Below are positions 20,725 through 28,969 of a stretch of DNA of 64,000 bases, one piece after another. The position numbers and the translations under genes are program-made. The stretch is from Kribbella qitaiheensis. Its GTDB lineage: Bacteria > Actinomycetota > Actinomycetes > Propionibacteriales > Kribbellaceae. Numbering within the stretch: position 1 is the first letter of the stretch; every line of letters begins with the position of its first letter. A model generated the notes under the pieces. The model was not told where the DNA came from, made no database searches, and saw only the letters and a program-made list of their open reading frames with translations. The DNA is taken from positions 3,658,001 to 3,722,000 of the forward strand of contig NZ_CP043661.1 in the NCBI RefSeq assembly GCF_014217565.1, in the 5' to 3' direction.

Positions 20725-21558
20725 CGCGGTGCCTCCCCTGTCCGATCCCGCTCCAGCACCTCACCGAACCTGGCCGCCGTCTCCCGATCCAGCCGGCCGT
20801 CGCCTGCCGCCAACTCCACCGTCGCCCGCGCCAGTTCGGCGTACGTGCTCGCCGGGCGACCTCGCAGTACGGCCAGATGTGCCTGCACGGTGTCGACATC
20901 GCCCCGCAGGATCGGCCCGGTGAGCGCATCATGACCGGACCGCAGCGTGTTGTCGAGAGTTGCGGTCAGCAGTGGCCGAAGTGTGGCCGAAGGGTCCGCG
21001 ATCCCGGCGGCACGCAGTACGTCGACAGCTTGGCTGACCAGCGTGACCAGGTGGTTCGCGCCGTGCACGAGACCCGCATGGTAGAGCGCGCGCCGCTCCT
21101 CGGCGATCCACTGCACCTCGGCGCCGAGGTCCTTCACCAGCCGCTCGACCAGCGCCCGATCCGGTGCGGTCGCGGTGAACACGACGCCGGCCAGACTCGC
21201 GGGAGCGTCGGTGAAGGTCATCGGGGGGTGCAACGCGACCGGGGTCGCGGCGATCCCCCGCAGTACGGCGATGCCGTGGGCGCCGGACAGATGCACGGCG
21301 TACTGGTCCTCGGTGAAGGGCAGACTGCCGGCGACCTCAGCGATCGCGTCGTCCGGTACGGCGAGGATCACCACGTCGGCGCGGCCGACCACCTCGGCGG
21401 GCTCGACGACCGGGACGTCCGGAAGAAGCCGCGCGGCGCGTTCCCGTGACGCGCGCGAGCGGGCGCTGACGCCGGTGACGGGATATCCGGCGGACACCAA
21501 GGCTGCTCCCAAGGCGCCACCGGCCCGGGCCGGAGCCGATGATGCCGATGCGTTCCAT
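20721..21558 (-). CDS. Rossmann-like and DUF2520 domain protein (apparent frameshift)
   Basis: Putative NAD(P)-dependent oxidoreductase of about 278 residues, orthologous in position to Mycobacterium Rv3603c. ATG at 21558 ([10 protein letters not shown]) is chosen for an AAAGGTGG site. The N-terminal Rossmann fold ([27 protein letters not shown]) is followed by the DUF2520 helical domain ([15 protein letters not shown]). The frame changes inside the glycine motif at GGG 21527-21529; removing one base restores GSGRAGGALG. Conserved next to panC, it is a candidate ketopantoate reductase-like step, but this is inference. Confidence 0.85.
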
Positions 21559-21682
21559 GTCCACCTTTACGTTCCAGTCCCTGCTCGGGTACCAGACGAT
21601 TCGTGCGGTCTGCACCACCCTAAGGCCCGGCCACGGTCGCGGGTACTACGTGGTTCGTCACAACTGGTGGGAGCATGAGGGC

Positions 21683-22270
21683 GTGAGCGAACGAAACCCC
21701 TGGGCCGCGCGGACCGGATTGACGGCGATCCTGATCGCGGTCCCGGAACTCGCGGAATTCACGGATCGCTGGCGGTCCGTATCGTACTCCTCGGCCCGGC
21801 CGACGATGGCGCTGAGCGAGCTGATCCCGCCCCATGTCACCGTGCTGGTGCCGTGGCTGGCGGAACCCATGCCCGACAAGGTCCGGCGGCTGGAGGAGGC
21901 ACTGGCCGCGGTCCAGCCGTTCGACCTCAGCTTCCCCACTGCCGGTCAGTTCCCGAACGGTACGACCTGGCTGCGGCCCGAGCCGTTCGACCAGGTCAGC
22001 GAGCTGATCAGGATCGTTCTCGACACCTTCCCCGAATGCCCGCCGTACGGCGGTGAGCATCCCGATCCGCACCCGCATCTGACCATCTCGTCGTCCGGGC
22101 AGGGCGGCTCGGAGGGCGGCGCGCGGGTGCTGGCCGAAGCCGAGGCCGCGCTGGCCGCCGAGGAGGTGCCGACCATTCGCCTCGACGACCTGACCATCTG
22201 GCGCGAGGGCGACGACGGCATCTGGCAGCTCACCGGCTCGGTCCCGCTCGGCGGCATCGGGCTCGAATGA
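21683..22270 (+). CDS. 2H phosphoesterase/2'-5' RNA ligase-like protein
   Basis: 195 residues from GTG at 21683 (SERNPWAARTGLTAILIAVPEL). Two HxT motifs mark the 2H superfamily: PPHVTVLVPW (about 58-67) and PHPHLTISSS (about 131-140). Such proteins hydrolyse or form cyclic phosphodiester bonds in RNA or nucleotides; the substrate here is unknown. The next gene (MidA-like methyltransferase) starts inside its stop (ATGA), so they are co-translated. Confidence 0.82.
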   Translation: MSERNPWAARTGLTAILIAVPELAEFTDRWRSVSYSSARPTMALSELIPPHVTVLVPWLAEPMPDKVRRLEEALAAVQPFDLSFPTAGQFPNGTTWLRPEPFDQVSELIRIVLDTFPECPPYGGEHPDPHPHLTISSSGQGGSEGGARVLAEAEAALAAEEVPTIRLDDLTIWREGDDGIWQLTGSVPLGGIGLE

Positions 22271-23157
22271 CCTTTCGGCAAGCCTGGGAGGCCGCGCTCT
22301 ACGGCCCCGACGGCTTCTACCGGCGCGAACGGCCGGCCCAGCACTTCCGTACTTCGGTGCACGCCTCGGCCTTGTTCGGCCAGGCGCTGGCCGGGTTGGC
22401 CCGAGCTGTCGGGGCCACTCGGGTCGTCGACATCGGTGCCGGCTCGGGCGAACTCGGCAAGGTCCTGCGCTCCGAGGGTCTCGACGTGCTCGAGGTGGAA
22501 CTCGACGACGACCTGCCAGCTCGGTTGACCGGTCTGGTGGTCGCGAACGAGTGGCTCGACAACCTCCCCTGCGAGCTGGCCGAGCTGGACGACGAGGGCA
22601 CGCCGCGCTATCTGCTGGCCGACCTGAGCCTCGGCGAGGTTGTCGAGGGCAACGATTTGGGCTGGCTCTCGGCTTGGTGGCCGCTGCGCGAGCCGGGCGA
22701 TCGGGCCGAGATCGGTCTGGCCCGCGATCTCGCTTGGGCCGAGGTGGTCCGCCGCCTGGATGGCGGTGTCGCGCTCGCGATCGACTACGGGCACCTGCGA
22801 ACCGGGCGCCCGCCGTACGGGACTCTGACCGGTTTCCGCAATGGGCGCGAGTGCGAGCCTGTCCTGGACGGCAGCTGCGACATCACTGCCCACGTCGCAC
22901 TGGATTCGCTGGCGGCAGCAGTGCCCGGCGGCACCGTCGTCATGCAGCGCGAGGCGCTACTGGCCTTGGGCGTCACAGCCACTCGCCCGGACCACGAGCT
23001 GTCCCGGACGGACCCCCTGCGCTACCTGACCGAGCTGTCGTCAGCAGGCGAGGCGGCAGAGCTACTGGATCCCTCCGGACTCGGCGGGTTCGGCTGGGTG
23101 TGGACCGGCACCGGGGACTCCGTCGTACGGCGTGCTTCGCGGGCCCTGTCGGCCTGA
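22267..23157 (+). CDS. MidA/NDUFAF7-type SAM-dependent methyltransferase (PF02636)
   Basis: 296-residue methyltransferase. Features of the MidA/NDUFAF7 family in order: YGPDGFYRRERPAQHFRTS with SALFGQALAG (family N-terminal motif), SAM motif VVDIGAGSGELGKVL, ANEWLDNLPCE (the HEFFDALP equivalent), GGVALAIDYGHLRTGRP and DITAHVALDSLA. In mitochondria NDUFAF7 dimethylates an arginine of NDUFS2, the NuoD homologue. Here an orphan nuoD lies about 2 kb away, so it is the obvious candidate substrate. The 3' end overlaps the convergent PH-domain gene by 136 bases. Coupled to the 2H gene upstream. Confidence 0.88.
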   Translation: MTFRQAWEAALYGPDGFYRRERPAQHFRTSVHASALFGQALAGLARAVGATRVVDIGAGSGELGKVLRSEGLDVLEVELDDDLPARLTGLVVANEWLDNLPCELAELDDEGTPRYLLADLSLGEVVEGNDLGWLSAWWPLREPGDRAEIGLARDLAWAEVVRRLDGGVALAIDYGHLRTGRPPYGTLTGFRNGRECEPVLDGSCDITAHVALDSLAAAVPGGTVVMQREALLALGVTATRPDHELSRTDPLRYLTELSSAGEAAELLDPSGLGGFGWVWTGTGDSVVRRASRALSA

Positions 23158-24446
23158 CCCTCTACTAGCTGCGCAGCCTCGGCCAGGTCGCGGTGGAGGG
23201 CTACTGCGTCAGTGGGGCCCTGCGGGGTGTCCACGTGGACGTTGGCGAGGCCCAGGCGCCGCTGGATGGGTCCCTGCTGCAGACGGACCGACTGCGTTTT
23301 GTGGTGCAGCACGATCGACGTACGGCGGCTCACCCAGCCACGCGTAGTCACCATCACCTGGCCGTCGACGCCGTACGTGAGGTAGCGCCAACCGATCGGG
23401 CGCAGCCACTTGGCGCGCTCAGGTGCTCGATGCATCCGGATCGCGGCCAGGTCAGTGCCCGGCAGCACCCTCGCCAGCACGGCAGCGACCTCATTGCGCT
23501 CACCGACCGGCAGTAGCTGAGCGCCTTCGTGCTCGTCCTCGCCGTCGGACTTGGAGCCCGCCACACCGGCGATGTCCAGGTCCACCCGCGACCACCCGAT
23601 CAGCCGCCAGATCAGCGGCTCGGTGATCAGCAGGCCCTGCACGCGCCCTGGCGGGACCGTCTGCCGCTGTACGTCGAACAGACCGCGCTTGGTCCGCAGG
23701 CCGTCCTGCGTCTCAGACAAGGTGAAGCCGTGGTTGCCGACGACCTGCTTCCAGATCGGCTGCACGACACCGAGCAGCAGCGGCAGACCGGCGAACAACC
23801 CGACGTGGAACTCGAACACCATGGTCGTCACGATCAGCCAGATCAGTGCGGCCGCACTGGCGAGCACTGTCGACGACAGCAGCGTCGCGCCGAGCAAACG
23901 CCCGGTCGGAACCACCAGCAGCGGCGGCGCCTCCACCTCGTGGGCAAGCTGCTCGTGCTCGACTGCTTGTTCGCCCTTCGCCCGGAGCAGCAGCGTGCCA
24001 CGGAGCTTGGAGGCCTCGGCCTCGGTGAAGTAGCTCAGCTTGCCGTCGCTCTTGCCGCCACCGGCCACGTCCATCCGCAACTCGGCCATCCCGAACAGCC
24101 TGGCCACGAACGGCTGCGCCACATCGATCGTCTGGATCCGGTCGAACCGGATGATCCTGGTCCGCCGGAACAGGAAGCCGCTGTCGACCCGGATCGCGTC
24201 GCCGGTCAGCTGCCACTTGGTGAACCACCACGACAACGCGCCGAGCAGGATGCCGCCGATCAGTACGGCCAGCAGACCCAACCCGGCGATCTTCAGGTTG
24301 CTGCGCAGGCTCTCGTTGTTCGCCATCGCGACCGCCGCGACGACGAAGTACCCCCAGCCCTTCACGAACGGGGTCAGCGGGTGCAGCCGGTCGCCCGTCT
24401 TCTCGATCACGGCCACGGTCTGCGGCGGCGCGGTCGGCTCGGTCAC
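23022..24446 (-). CDS. membrane protein with bacterial PH domains (YdbT-like, bPH2)
   Basis: About 474 residues. Two pairs of hydrophobic segments (about 45-75 and 175-230) separate bPH2 (DUF304) domains: WQLTGDAIRVDSGFLFRRTRIIRFDRIQTID, GFTLSETQDGLRTKRGLFDVQRQTVPPGRVQ and a third near QVMVTTRGWVSRRTSIVLHHKTQSV. The C-terminal tail is Pro/Ser-rich and reads through into the MidA gene on the other strand. GTG at 24446 overlaps the stop of its partner (GTGA). Members are often paired as YdbS/YdbT; their role is not known. Confidence 0.85.
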   Translation of the reverse strand: MTEPTAPPQTVAVIEKTGDRLHPLTPFVKGWGYFVVAAVAMANNESLRSNLKIAGLGLLAVLIGGILLGALSWWFTKWQLTGDAIRVDSGFLFRRTRIIRFDRIQTIDVAQPFVARLFGMAELRMDVAGGGKSDGKLSYFTEAEASKLRGTLLLRAKGEQAVEHEQLAHEVEAPPLLVVPTGRLLGATLLSSTVLASAAALIWLIVTTMVFEFHVGLFAGLPLLLGVVQPIWKQVVGNHGFTLSETQDGLRTKRGLFDVQRQTVPPGRVQGLLITEPLIWRLIGWSRVDLDIAGVAGSKSDGEDEHEGAQLLPVGERNEVAAVLARVLPGTDLAAIRMHRAPERAKWLRPIGWRYLTYGVDGQVMVTTRGWVSRRTSIVLHHKTQSVRLQQGPIQRRLGLANVHVDTPQGPTDAVALHRDLAEAAQLVEGQADRAREARRTTESPVPVHTQPNPPSPEGSSSSAASPADDSSVR

Positions 24447-24931
24447 AGGCCCCACGCCTGCGCCTGACCGAGCGCGGACAGCCGGTCCCGGAGCCTCGCG
24501 GCCTCATCGGGATGCAGCCCCGGGATCTTCGCGTCCGTCGCCGGCGTCGCGGTGTGCAACTCCACCGTGGCCATCCCGTATGCGCGCTCCAGCGGACCCG
24601 CCGCGACGTCGACGAACTGCATCCGCCCGTACGGCACCACCACCAGCTCGCGGAACATCACCCCGTGGCTGACCAGCAACTCGTCCTCGCGCTCGGCGTA
24701 CTTCCAGGAGCGCTGGTTGCGGCCGATCAGGATCCACGCCCAGACGTACCCGAGCGCCGCGACGACGACCGCCAGTACGCCGTACGTCCAGCCGATCGTC
24801 AGCCCGAGGATCACCAGCGCGGCGGTCGCGAGCAGGCCCAGGGCGATGCCGGCGTTGAGTCGGCGGAGCTTCGCGAGGTTCGGTGAGACCGGCGTCCAGC
24901 TGACATCGGAAGGTGCGAAGAGGTCGTTCAC
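24443..24931 (-). CDS. membrane protein with one bacterial PH domain (YdbS-like)
   Basis: 162 residues from GTG at 24931. Two adjacent transmembrane helices (about 28-72) are followed by one bPH2 domain: RSWKYAEREDELLVSHGVMF, VVPYGRMQFVDVAAGPLERAYGMATVELHTA. First gene of a two-gene operon with the YdbT-like protein. It is divergent from nuoD, and a 116-base fold-back lies between them. Confidence 0.88.
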   Translation of the reverse strand: MNDLFAPSDVSWTPVSPNLAKLRRLNAGIALGLLATAALVILGLTIGWTYGVLAVVVAALGYVWAWILIGRNQRSWKYAEREDELLVSHGVMFRELVVVPYGRMQFVDVAAGPLERAYGMATVELHTATPATDAKIPGLHPDEAARLRDRLSALGQAQAWGL

Positions 24932-24950
24932 AAGGCAAGCCTGTCACGAC

Positions 24951-25066
24951 AGTGGGCCGTGAGCGACGTAGCTTGAACGATGTCGGTGGTCAGGTGCGTG
25001 CATCGGGGCGTTTGAGATGCGTGCCTGGGCGCCGACATCGTCAAGCTACGTCGCTCACGGCACACT
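24951..25066. repeat. 116-base fold-back (long inverted repeat) between PH operon and nuoD
   Basis: Outer arms 24951-24986 and 25032-25066 pair over about 35 bp with one mismatch and one bulged base. Inside, CAGGTGCGTGCATC and GATGCGTGCCTG can pair with G-U wobbles around a short loop. The right arm ends just before AAGGG and the nuoD ATG. Could be a large operator, an RNA leader structure or a remnant of a small mobile element. Confidence 0.8.
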
Positions 25067-25073
25067 AAGGGTC

Positions 25074-26280
25074 ATGAGCGTGGAACGAGTGGTGGGTATC
25101 GGCGCGGGCGCAGCCGGGTTGGACCCGGTCTACGAGCGGGGCGGCACCGGCACCGCGTCGGAGCTGCCGACCACCGACATGGTGCTCAACATCGGGCCGC
25201 AGCACCCCGCCACCCACGGCGTACTCCGGCTGCGGCTGACCCTCGACGGTGAGCGGATCCTGCACTGCGAGCCGATCGTCGGCTACATGCACCGCGGCGC
25301 CGAGAAGCTCTTCGAGGTCCGCGACTACCGGCAGATCCTCGTGCTGGCGAACCGGCACGACTGGCTGTCCGCGTTCTCCAACGAGCTCGGTGTCGTGCTC
25401 GCGGTCGAACGGATGATGGGTCTCGAGGTGCCGGTCCGAGCCGTCTGGCTGCGTACGCTGCTGGCCGAGTTGAACCGGATCCTGAACCACCTGATGTTCC
25501 TCGGCTCCTACCCGCTGGAGCTCGGCGCGATCACGCCGGTCTTCTACGCCTTCCGCGAGCGGGAGACGATCCAGGCGGTGATGGAGGAGCTGTCCGGCGG
25601 GCGGATGCACTACATGTTCAACCGGGTCGGCGGTCTGAAGGAGGACATCCCGCTCGGCTGGCTCCAGCGCGCCGGGGCCGCGTCGGCCGCAGTACGGCGT
25701 CGTCTTCCCGACATCGAGAACCTGATCCTCGGCAACGAGATCTTCCGCGCCCGGACCGTCGGCGTCGGTCGGCTCTCGCCCGAACTGATCGCGGCGTACG
25801 GCGTCTCGGGCCCGATCGCCCGAGCGTCCGGGGTCGACGCGGATCTGCGCCGCGACGAGCCGTACCTGGCGTACGAGGAGCTCGCCCAGGACGGCGTACT
25901 CCGGGTGGTGACCCGCACCGAAGGCGATTGCTACGCCCGCTTCTCGCTCCTCCTCGACCAGGTGAAGGTCTCCCTCGACCTGGTCGATGCGTGCCTGGAC
26001 CGCCTGCTGGCGATGCCGGGCCGGCCCGGTCAGCACCCGCCTCCCCAAGATCCTCAAGGTCCCCGAAGGCCAGACCTACTGCTGGACCGAGAACCCCCTG
26101 GGCATCAACGGCTACTACCTCGTCTCCCGAGGCGACAAAACCCCCTGGCGCCTCAAACTCCGCTCCGCCAGCTTCAACAACATCTCGGTCCTCCCCGAAA
26201 TGCTCCCCAACACCATCGTCGCCGACATGATCGCCATCCTCGGCAGCATGTTCTTCGTAGTAGGCGACATCGACAAGTAG
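25074..26280 (+). CDS. nuoD: orphan NADH-quinone oxidoreductase subunit D (NuoD2-like; apparent frameshift)
   Basis: 49-kDa subunit homologue of complex I, about 401 residues when the frame is restored. ATG at 25074 follows AAGGG. Signatures: [33 protein letters not shown] (HRG arginine = residue 74), [35 protein letters not shown] and, after the shift, [19 protein letters not shown]. The frame changes near GGG 26028-26030, where one base too many separates [11 protein letters not shown] and [12 protein letters not shown]. No other nuo genes are present, as for the second nuoD of Streptomyces. Its role outside a full complex is unknown; the nearby MidA-type methyltransferase is suggestive. 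Confidence 0.87.
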
Positions 26281-26298
26281 CCGCTCACCCGCCTTGAG

Positions 26299-26336
26299 TG
26301 GAAACAAACTTGCACCTGGCGATTGAAAGTTTCCAG
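26299..26336 (+). repeat. 38-bp element, left copy, flanking DUF559 gene
   Basis: Starts TGGAAACAAA and TTGCA and ends AAAGTTTCCAG; its ends form a TGGAAAC/GTTTCCA dyad. A second copy of the same length lies in opposite orientation at 27370-27407, directly after the stop of the intervening gene. Confidence 0.75.
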
Positions 26337-26406
26337 CTAGCGGGCTCGGAACGGTTGTCCACAGGGCTGCCTGCAGAGCCGGCCAATTTCGCTCATCCTT
26401 GGGTGG

Positions 26407-27369
26407 ATGGACTGGTGGTGGCGTCGGCAACTCGACAGCATGGGCCTCGACGCGCTGATCGATGCACAGCACCGAATCGTCTCGCGGGTTCAGCTCTTGG
26501 CTGCCCGGCGTACTGAGAGCGAGATCCGGCGCCGACTTCGACGCAGGACCTGGCAGACCGTACATCCCGGCGTCTACGCCACGCACACCGGACCAATCGG
26601 GTACGAGGAGCACCTGCTGGCCGGCCTCCTGTACGCCGGCCCGGAGGCAGCCTGGAGCCACTACACAGCAGCCGAGCAACTCGGTCTGATCAAACCTGAC
26701 AGCGACCGACCGGTCCACCTGACGATCCCGGTCCACCGTCGGGTTCGAAGGCGGCCGAATCTCAAGATCCACCGGGTCGAGCGGTGGAGCGACCGGCTCG
26801 CAGCGGCGATCCCGCCCCGAAGCGCGCCGGCTCACGCAGTCCTGGAGGCGGCCGGCCTGACCGGCACGCTCGACGACGCGGCGGCGGTCGTCGCCGAGGC
26901 CTGCCAAAGTGGCCGGGTCGATCCGGCCGAAATCCTCCGGACCCTCGGCGACCACCGCAGGCACAAGCATGGCCGCCAACTCAGGGCGATCCTGGCGGAC
27001 GTGGCTGCCGGCTCACACTCGCTGCTCGAGTTGCGATACCTACGCGACGTCGAACGAGCGCACCGACTTCCGACGGGGATCCGCCAGCGGCAGGTGGCTG
27101 ATGAGTTCACCGATGTCGCCTACTCGGGCTTCGGGCTGGTCGTCGAACTCGACGGACGGTTCCATCTCTCACCGAACCGACGATGGAAGGATCTCGATCG
27201 CGACAACCGCGCCACCCTGCGAGCGGAATCGACGCTGCGCTACGGCTGGCTCGACATAACTACCCGGCCGTGCGAGGCCGCAGTACAGGTCCTGCAGGTA
27301 CTACGCCGCAAGGCGCCCGACCTCACCGCGAACGTCTGCGGGCCAGGTTGCCCGCTACCGGCCAACTGA
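26407..27369 (+). CDS. AbiEi-like/DUF559 putative endonuclease
   Basis: 320 residues. The N-terminal half resembles the AbiEi_4-type winged-helix antitoxin domain (GLDALIDAQHRIVSRVQLLAARRTESEI, then RRTWQTVHPGVYATHTGP, about 13-65). The C-terminal half resembles DUF559/Vsr-fold nucleases: SLLELRYLRDVERAH with Glu208, VVELDGRFH with Glu247 and Asp249, and KDLDRDNRATLRAE. Start ATG at 26407 with GGGTGG upstream; ATG at 26440 is an alternative. It is inserted in an otherwise conserved block between nuoD and the fol genes and bracketed by inverted 38-bp elements, suggesting acquisition. DNA cleavage is unproven. Confidence 0.75.
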   Translation: MDWWWRRQLDSMGLDALIDAQHRIVSRVQLLAARRTESEIRRRLRRRTWQTVHPGVYATHTGPIGYEEHLLAGLLYAGPEAAWSHYTAAEQLGLIKPDSDRPVHLTIPVHRRVRRRPNLKIHRVERWSDRLAAAIPPRSAPAHAVLEAAGLTGTLDDAAAVVAEACQSGRVDPAEILRTLGDHRRHKHGRQLRAILADVAAGSHSLLELRYLRDVERAHRLPTGIRQRQVADEFTDVAYSGFGLVVELDGRFHLSPNRRWKDLDRDNRATLRAESTLRYGWLDITTRPCEAAVQVLQVLRRKAPDLTANVCGPGCPLPAN

Positions 27370-27407
27370 CTGGAAACTTTTTATGCGTATTTGCAACTTT
27401 GTTTCCA
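27370..27407 (-). repeat. 38-bp element, right copy, inverted
   Basis: Reverse-complement copy of 26299-26336. The first ten bases, TTGCA at the same offset and the last eight bases are identical, with a diverged centre. It begins at the base after the DUF559 stop codon and can form a hairpin, so it could also act as a terminator or operator. Confidence 0.75.
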
Positions 27408-27429
27408 GCCAACGACCGAGCGGCCGGCG

Positions 27430-27870
27430 TCAGGAGGCGGCTAGGCCTCGGAGTCTTAGGTCTACGACTGTGGGGGCGTCGGCGTGGGAGTGTTTGTCGC
27501 CGGCGGCTACGACGGTGGCTACCTCTTCGTCGATCTTGTCGAGGCGTTGGTCGATGCGGTCGAGGCGGCGTTGCATCAGGTCGACGAACTCGGCGTTCTC
27601 CACGACGCGGGCGTTGGTGATGCGGGAGTACTCCTGGGCCACCTGGGCGCGGTCGTCGCTGTGGGCCATGCGTTCGACCAGGAGCTGGTGGCGGATCAGG
27701 ACCGAGACGCCGATGGCGACCAGGACGGCGCCGACCGCGGCTGCTCGCAGGATCCATTCGTTCTGCGAGAACAGAGCGATCGCGACGCTCACGCAGATGA
27801 CCACCAACAGAGCGTTGGCGACTGTGAGAACGGTGGTCCTGGTTCGACGGCGGCTACCCCTTGACCCCAT
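27430..27870 (-). CDS. DUF6779-like membrane protein with C-terminal coiled coil
   Basis: 146 residues. Basic N-terminus, two transmembrane helices (about 14-33 and 40-60), then a soluble helical tail with a heptad-like coiled coil (LMQRRLDRIDQRLDKIDEEVATV, about 98-120). Corresponds in position to Rv3604c between folK-DUF3180 and DUF2520 in Mycobacterium. Function unknown. It follows DUF3180 by 11 bases in the folate operon. Confidence 0.8.
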   Translation of the reverse strand: MGSRGSRRRTRTTVLTVANALLVVICVSVAIALFSQNEWILRAAAVGAVLVAIGVSVLIRHQLLVERMAHSDDRAQVAQEYSRITNARVVENAEFVDLMQRRLDRIDQRLDKIDEEVATVVAAGDKHSHADAPTVVDLRLRGLAAS

Positions 27871-27881
27871 GGACCGACATG

Positions 27882-28403
27882 TTAGGGGGTGTCTTCGGGG
27901 TCATCGGGAATCCGACACGCCCGTTCGAGCAGCAATCCCGCCGTGACGACCAGGACCGAGATCACTGCCGCGATACCGGCTGTGATCACCCGGGTCCGTG
28001 GACCCGACGAACTCACCGCATCCAGGAAGGACAATGCGAACCCTGCGTACACGCCGGTACACAACGCACCGACGAAAGCGCTGGCTTTCCCTATCAGCAG
28101 AAGGAAAACGGCCCGCGACGGCTCGACCCGTTCGTGCCGGACCTGGATCCGCTGATGAGTGTTGCGGGCGGCAACGAAAAGTAACGACGCCAGGAACGTC
28201 CAGGCCACCAGGGTGAGCCAGGACACAGTCGGTACGACGCCGCCGCGCGACTCGATCGCCTTCACCAGGGTGACCCCGATCGCCGCCCCGAGGACGGCGA
28301 TCGCGATCAGCAGCCGGCGAGACGTCGGCCGGACCGAACCCTCCGGCGGCGGCTCGTTGCCGGTACCGGGTGGTCGATCCGGACCGGGCCCGCCAGACAC
28401 CAC
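27882..28403 (-). CDS. DUF3180 membrane protein
   Basis: About 173 residues with four transmembrane helices after a Pro/Gly-rich N-terminus (SGGPGPDRPPGTGNEPPPEG). Segments: LLIAIAVLGAAIGVTLV, VSWLTLVAWTFLASLLFVA, AVFLLLIGKASAFVGALC and a final helix before LLERACRIPDD. GTG at 28403 overlaps the folK stop (TAGTG); a second GTG follows at 28400. Positional counterpart of Rv3605c, always next to folK in this group. Function unknown. Confidence 0.85.
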   Translation of the reverse strand: MVSGGPGPDRPPGTGNEPPPEGSVRPTSRRLLIAIAVLGAAIGVTLVKAIESRGGVVPTVSWLTLVAWTFLASLLFVAARNTHQRIQVRHERVEPSRAVFLLLIGKASAFVGALCTGVYAGFALSFLDAVSSSGPRTRVITAGIAAVISVLVVTAGLLLERACRIPDDPEDTP

Positions 28404-28969
28404 TACTGGAGCTCGATGGTGAGGTCGTCGAGGCGCTTGACGCCGTCCGTCCCCACCTTGGCGAGCAGTTCGGCCACCGGGCCAACCCCGGGCAGGACCG
28501 CGTCGGACTCGATGTCCAGCCACGGTGCCAGCACGAACGCGCGCTCGTGCGCCCGCGGGTGCGGCACCGTCAGCTCTTCGGTCTCGATCTCCTTCTTGCC
28601 GTAGGTGATCAGGTCCACGTCCAGGGTCCGCGGCGCGCCCTTCACACTGCGCTCCCGGCCGAACGCCTGCTCGACGGCATGCGCGCGGTCCAGCAGCGTC
28701 TCGACGGCCAGCGTTGTGTCGGCGAGCAGCACGATGTTCAGGTACGGCCCGGACTCGTCCGGGCCGCCGATCGGCTCCGTCTCGTAGACCGGCGAGACGT
28801 CGACGACCACGACGTCCGGGGTGTCCCGGAGCGCGTCGACGGCGCCCTGCAGGTTCGCCTCACGGTCGCCGAGGTTGCTGCCGAGCGACAGGATCACCTG
28901 GCGGATCGGCTTCAGGCCACCGCTGAGGGTGTCCGCGTCGATGACGTACGGACTAGGGGTCTCAGTCAC
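28403..28969 (-). CDS. folK: 6-hydroxymethyl-7,8-dihydropterin pyrophosphokinase
   Basis: Transfers pyrophosphate from ATP to hydroxymethyl-dihydropterin in folate synthesis. 188 residues from GTG at 28969, which overlaps the folB stop (GTGA). Motifs: LSLGSNLGDREANL, SPVYETEPIG, RSVKGAPRTLDVDLITYG (two metal-binding Asp) and VPHPRAHERAFVLAPW. The short N-terminal extension before QVILSLGSN is unremarkable. Confidence 0.97.
   Translation of the reverse strand: MTETPSPYVIDADTLSGGLKPIRQVILSLGSNLGDREANLQGAVDALRDTPDVVVVDVSPVYETEPIGGPDESGPYLNIVLLADTTLAVETLLDRAHAVEQAFGRERSVKGAPRTLDVDLITYGKKEIETEELTVPHPRAHERAFVLAPWLDIESDAVLPGVGPVAELLAKVGTDGVKRLDDLTIELQ

Noticed and set aside
25074-26280. NiFe-hydrogenase large subunit instead of NuoD
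   Set aside because: The two families are related, but the N-terminal and C-terminal CxxC nickel ligands are absent and the [12 protein letters not shown] and HRGAEKL motifs are those of NuoD.
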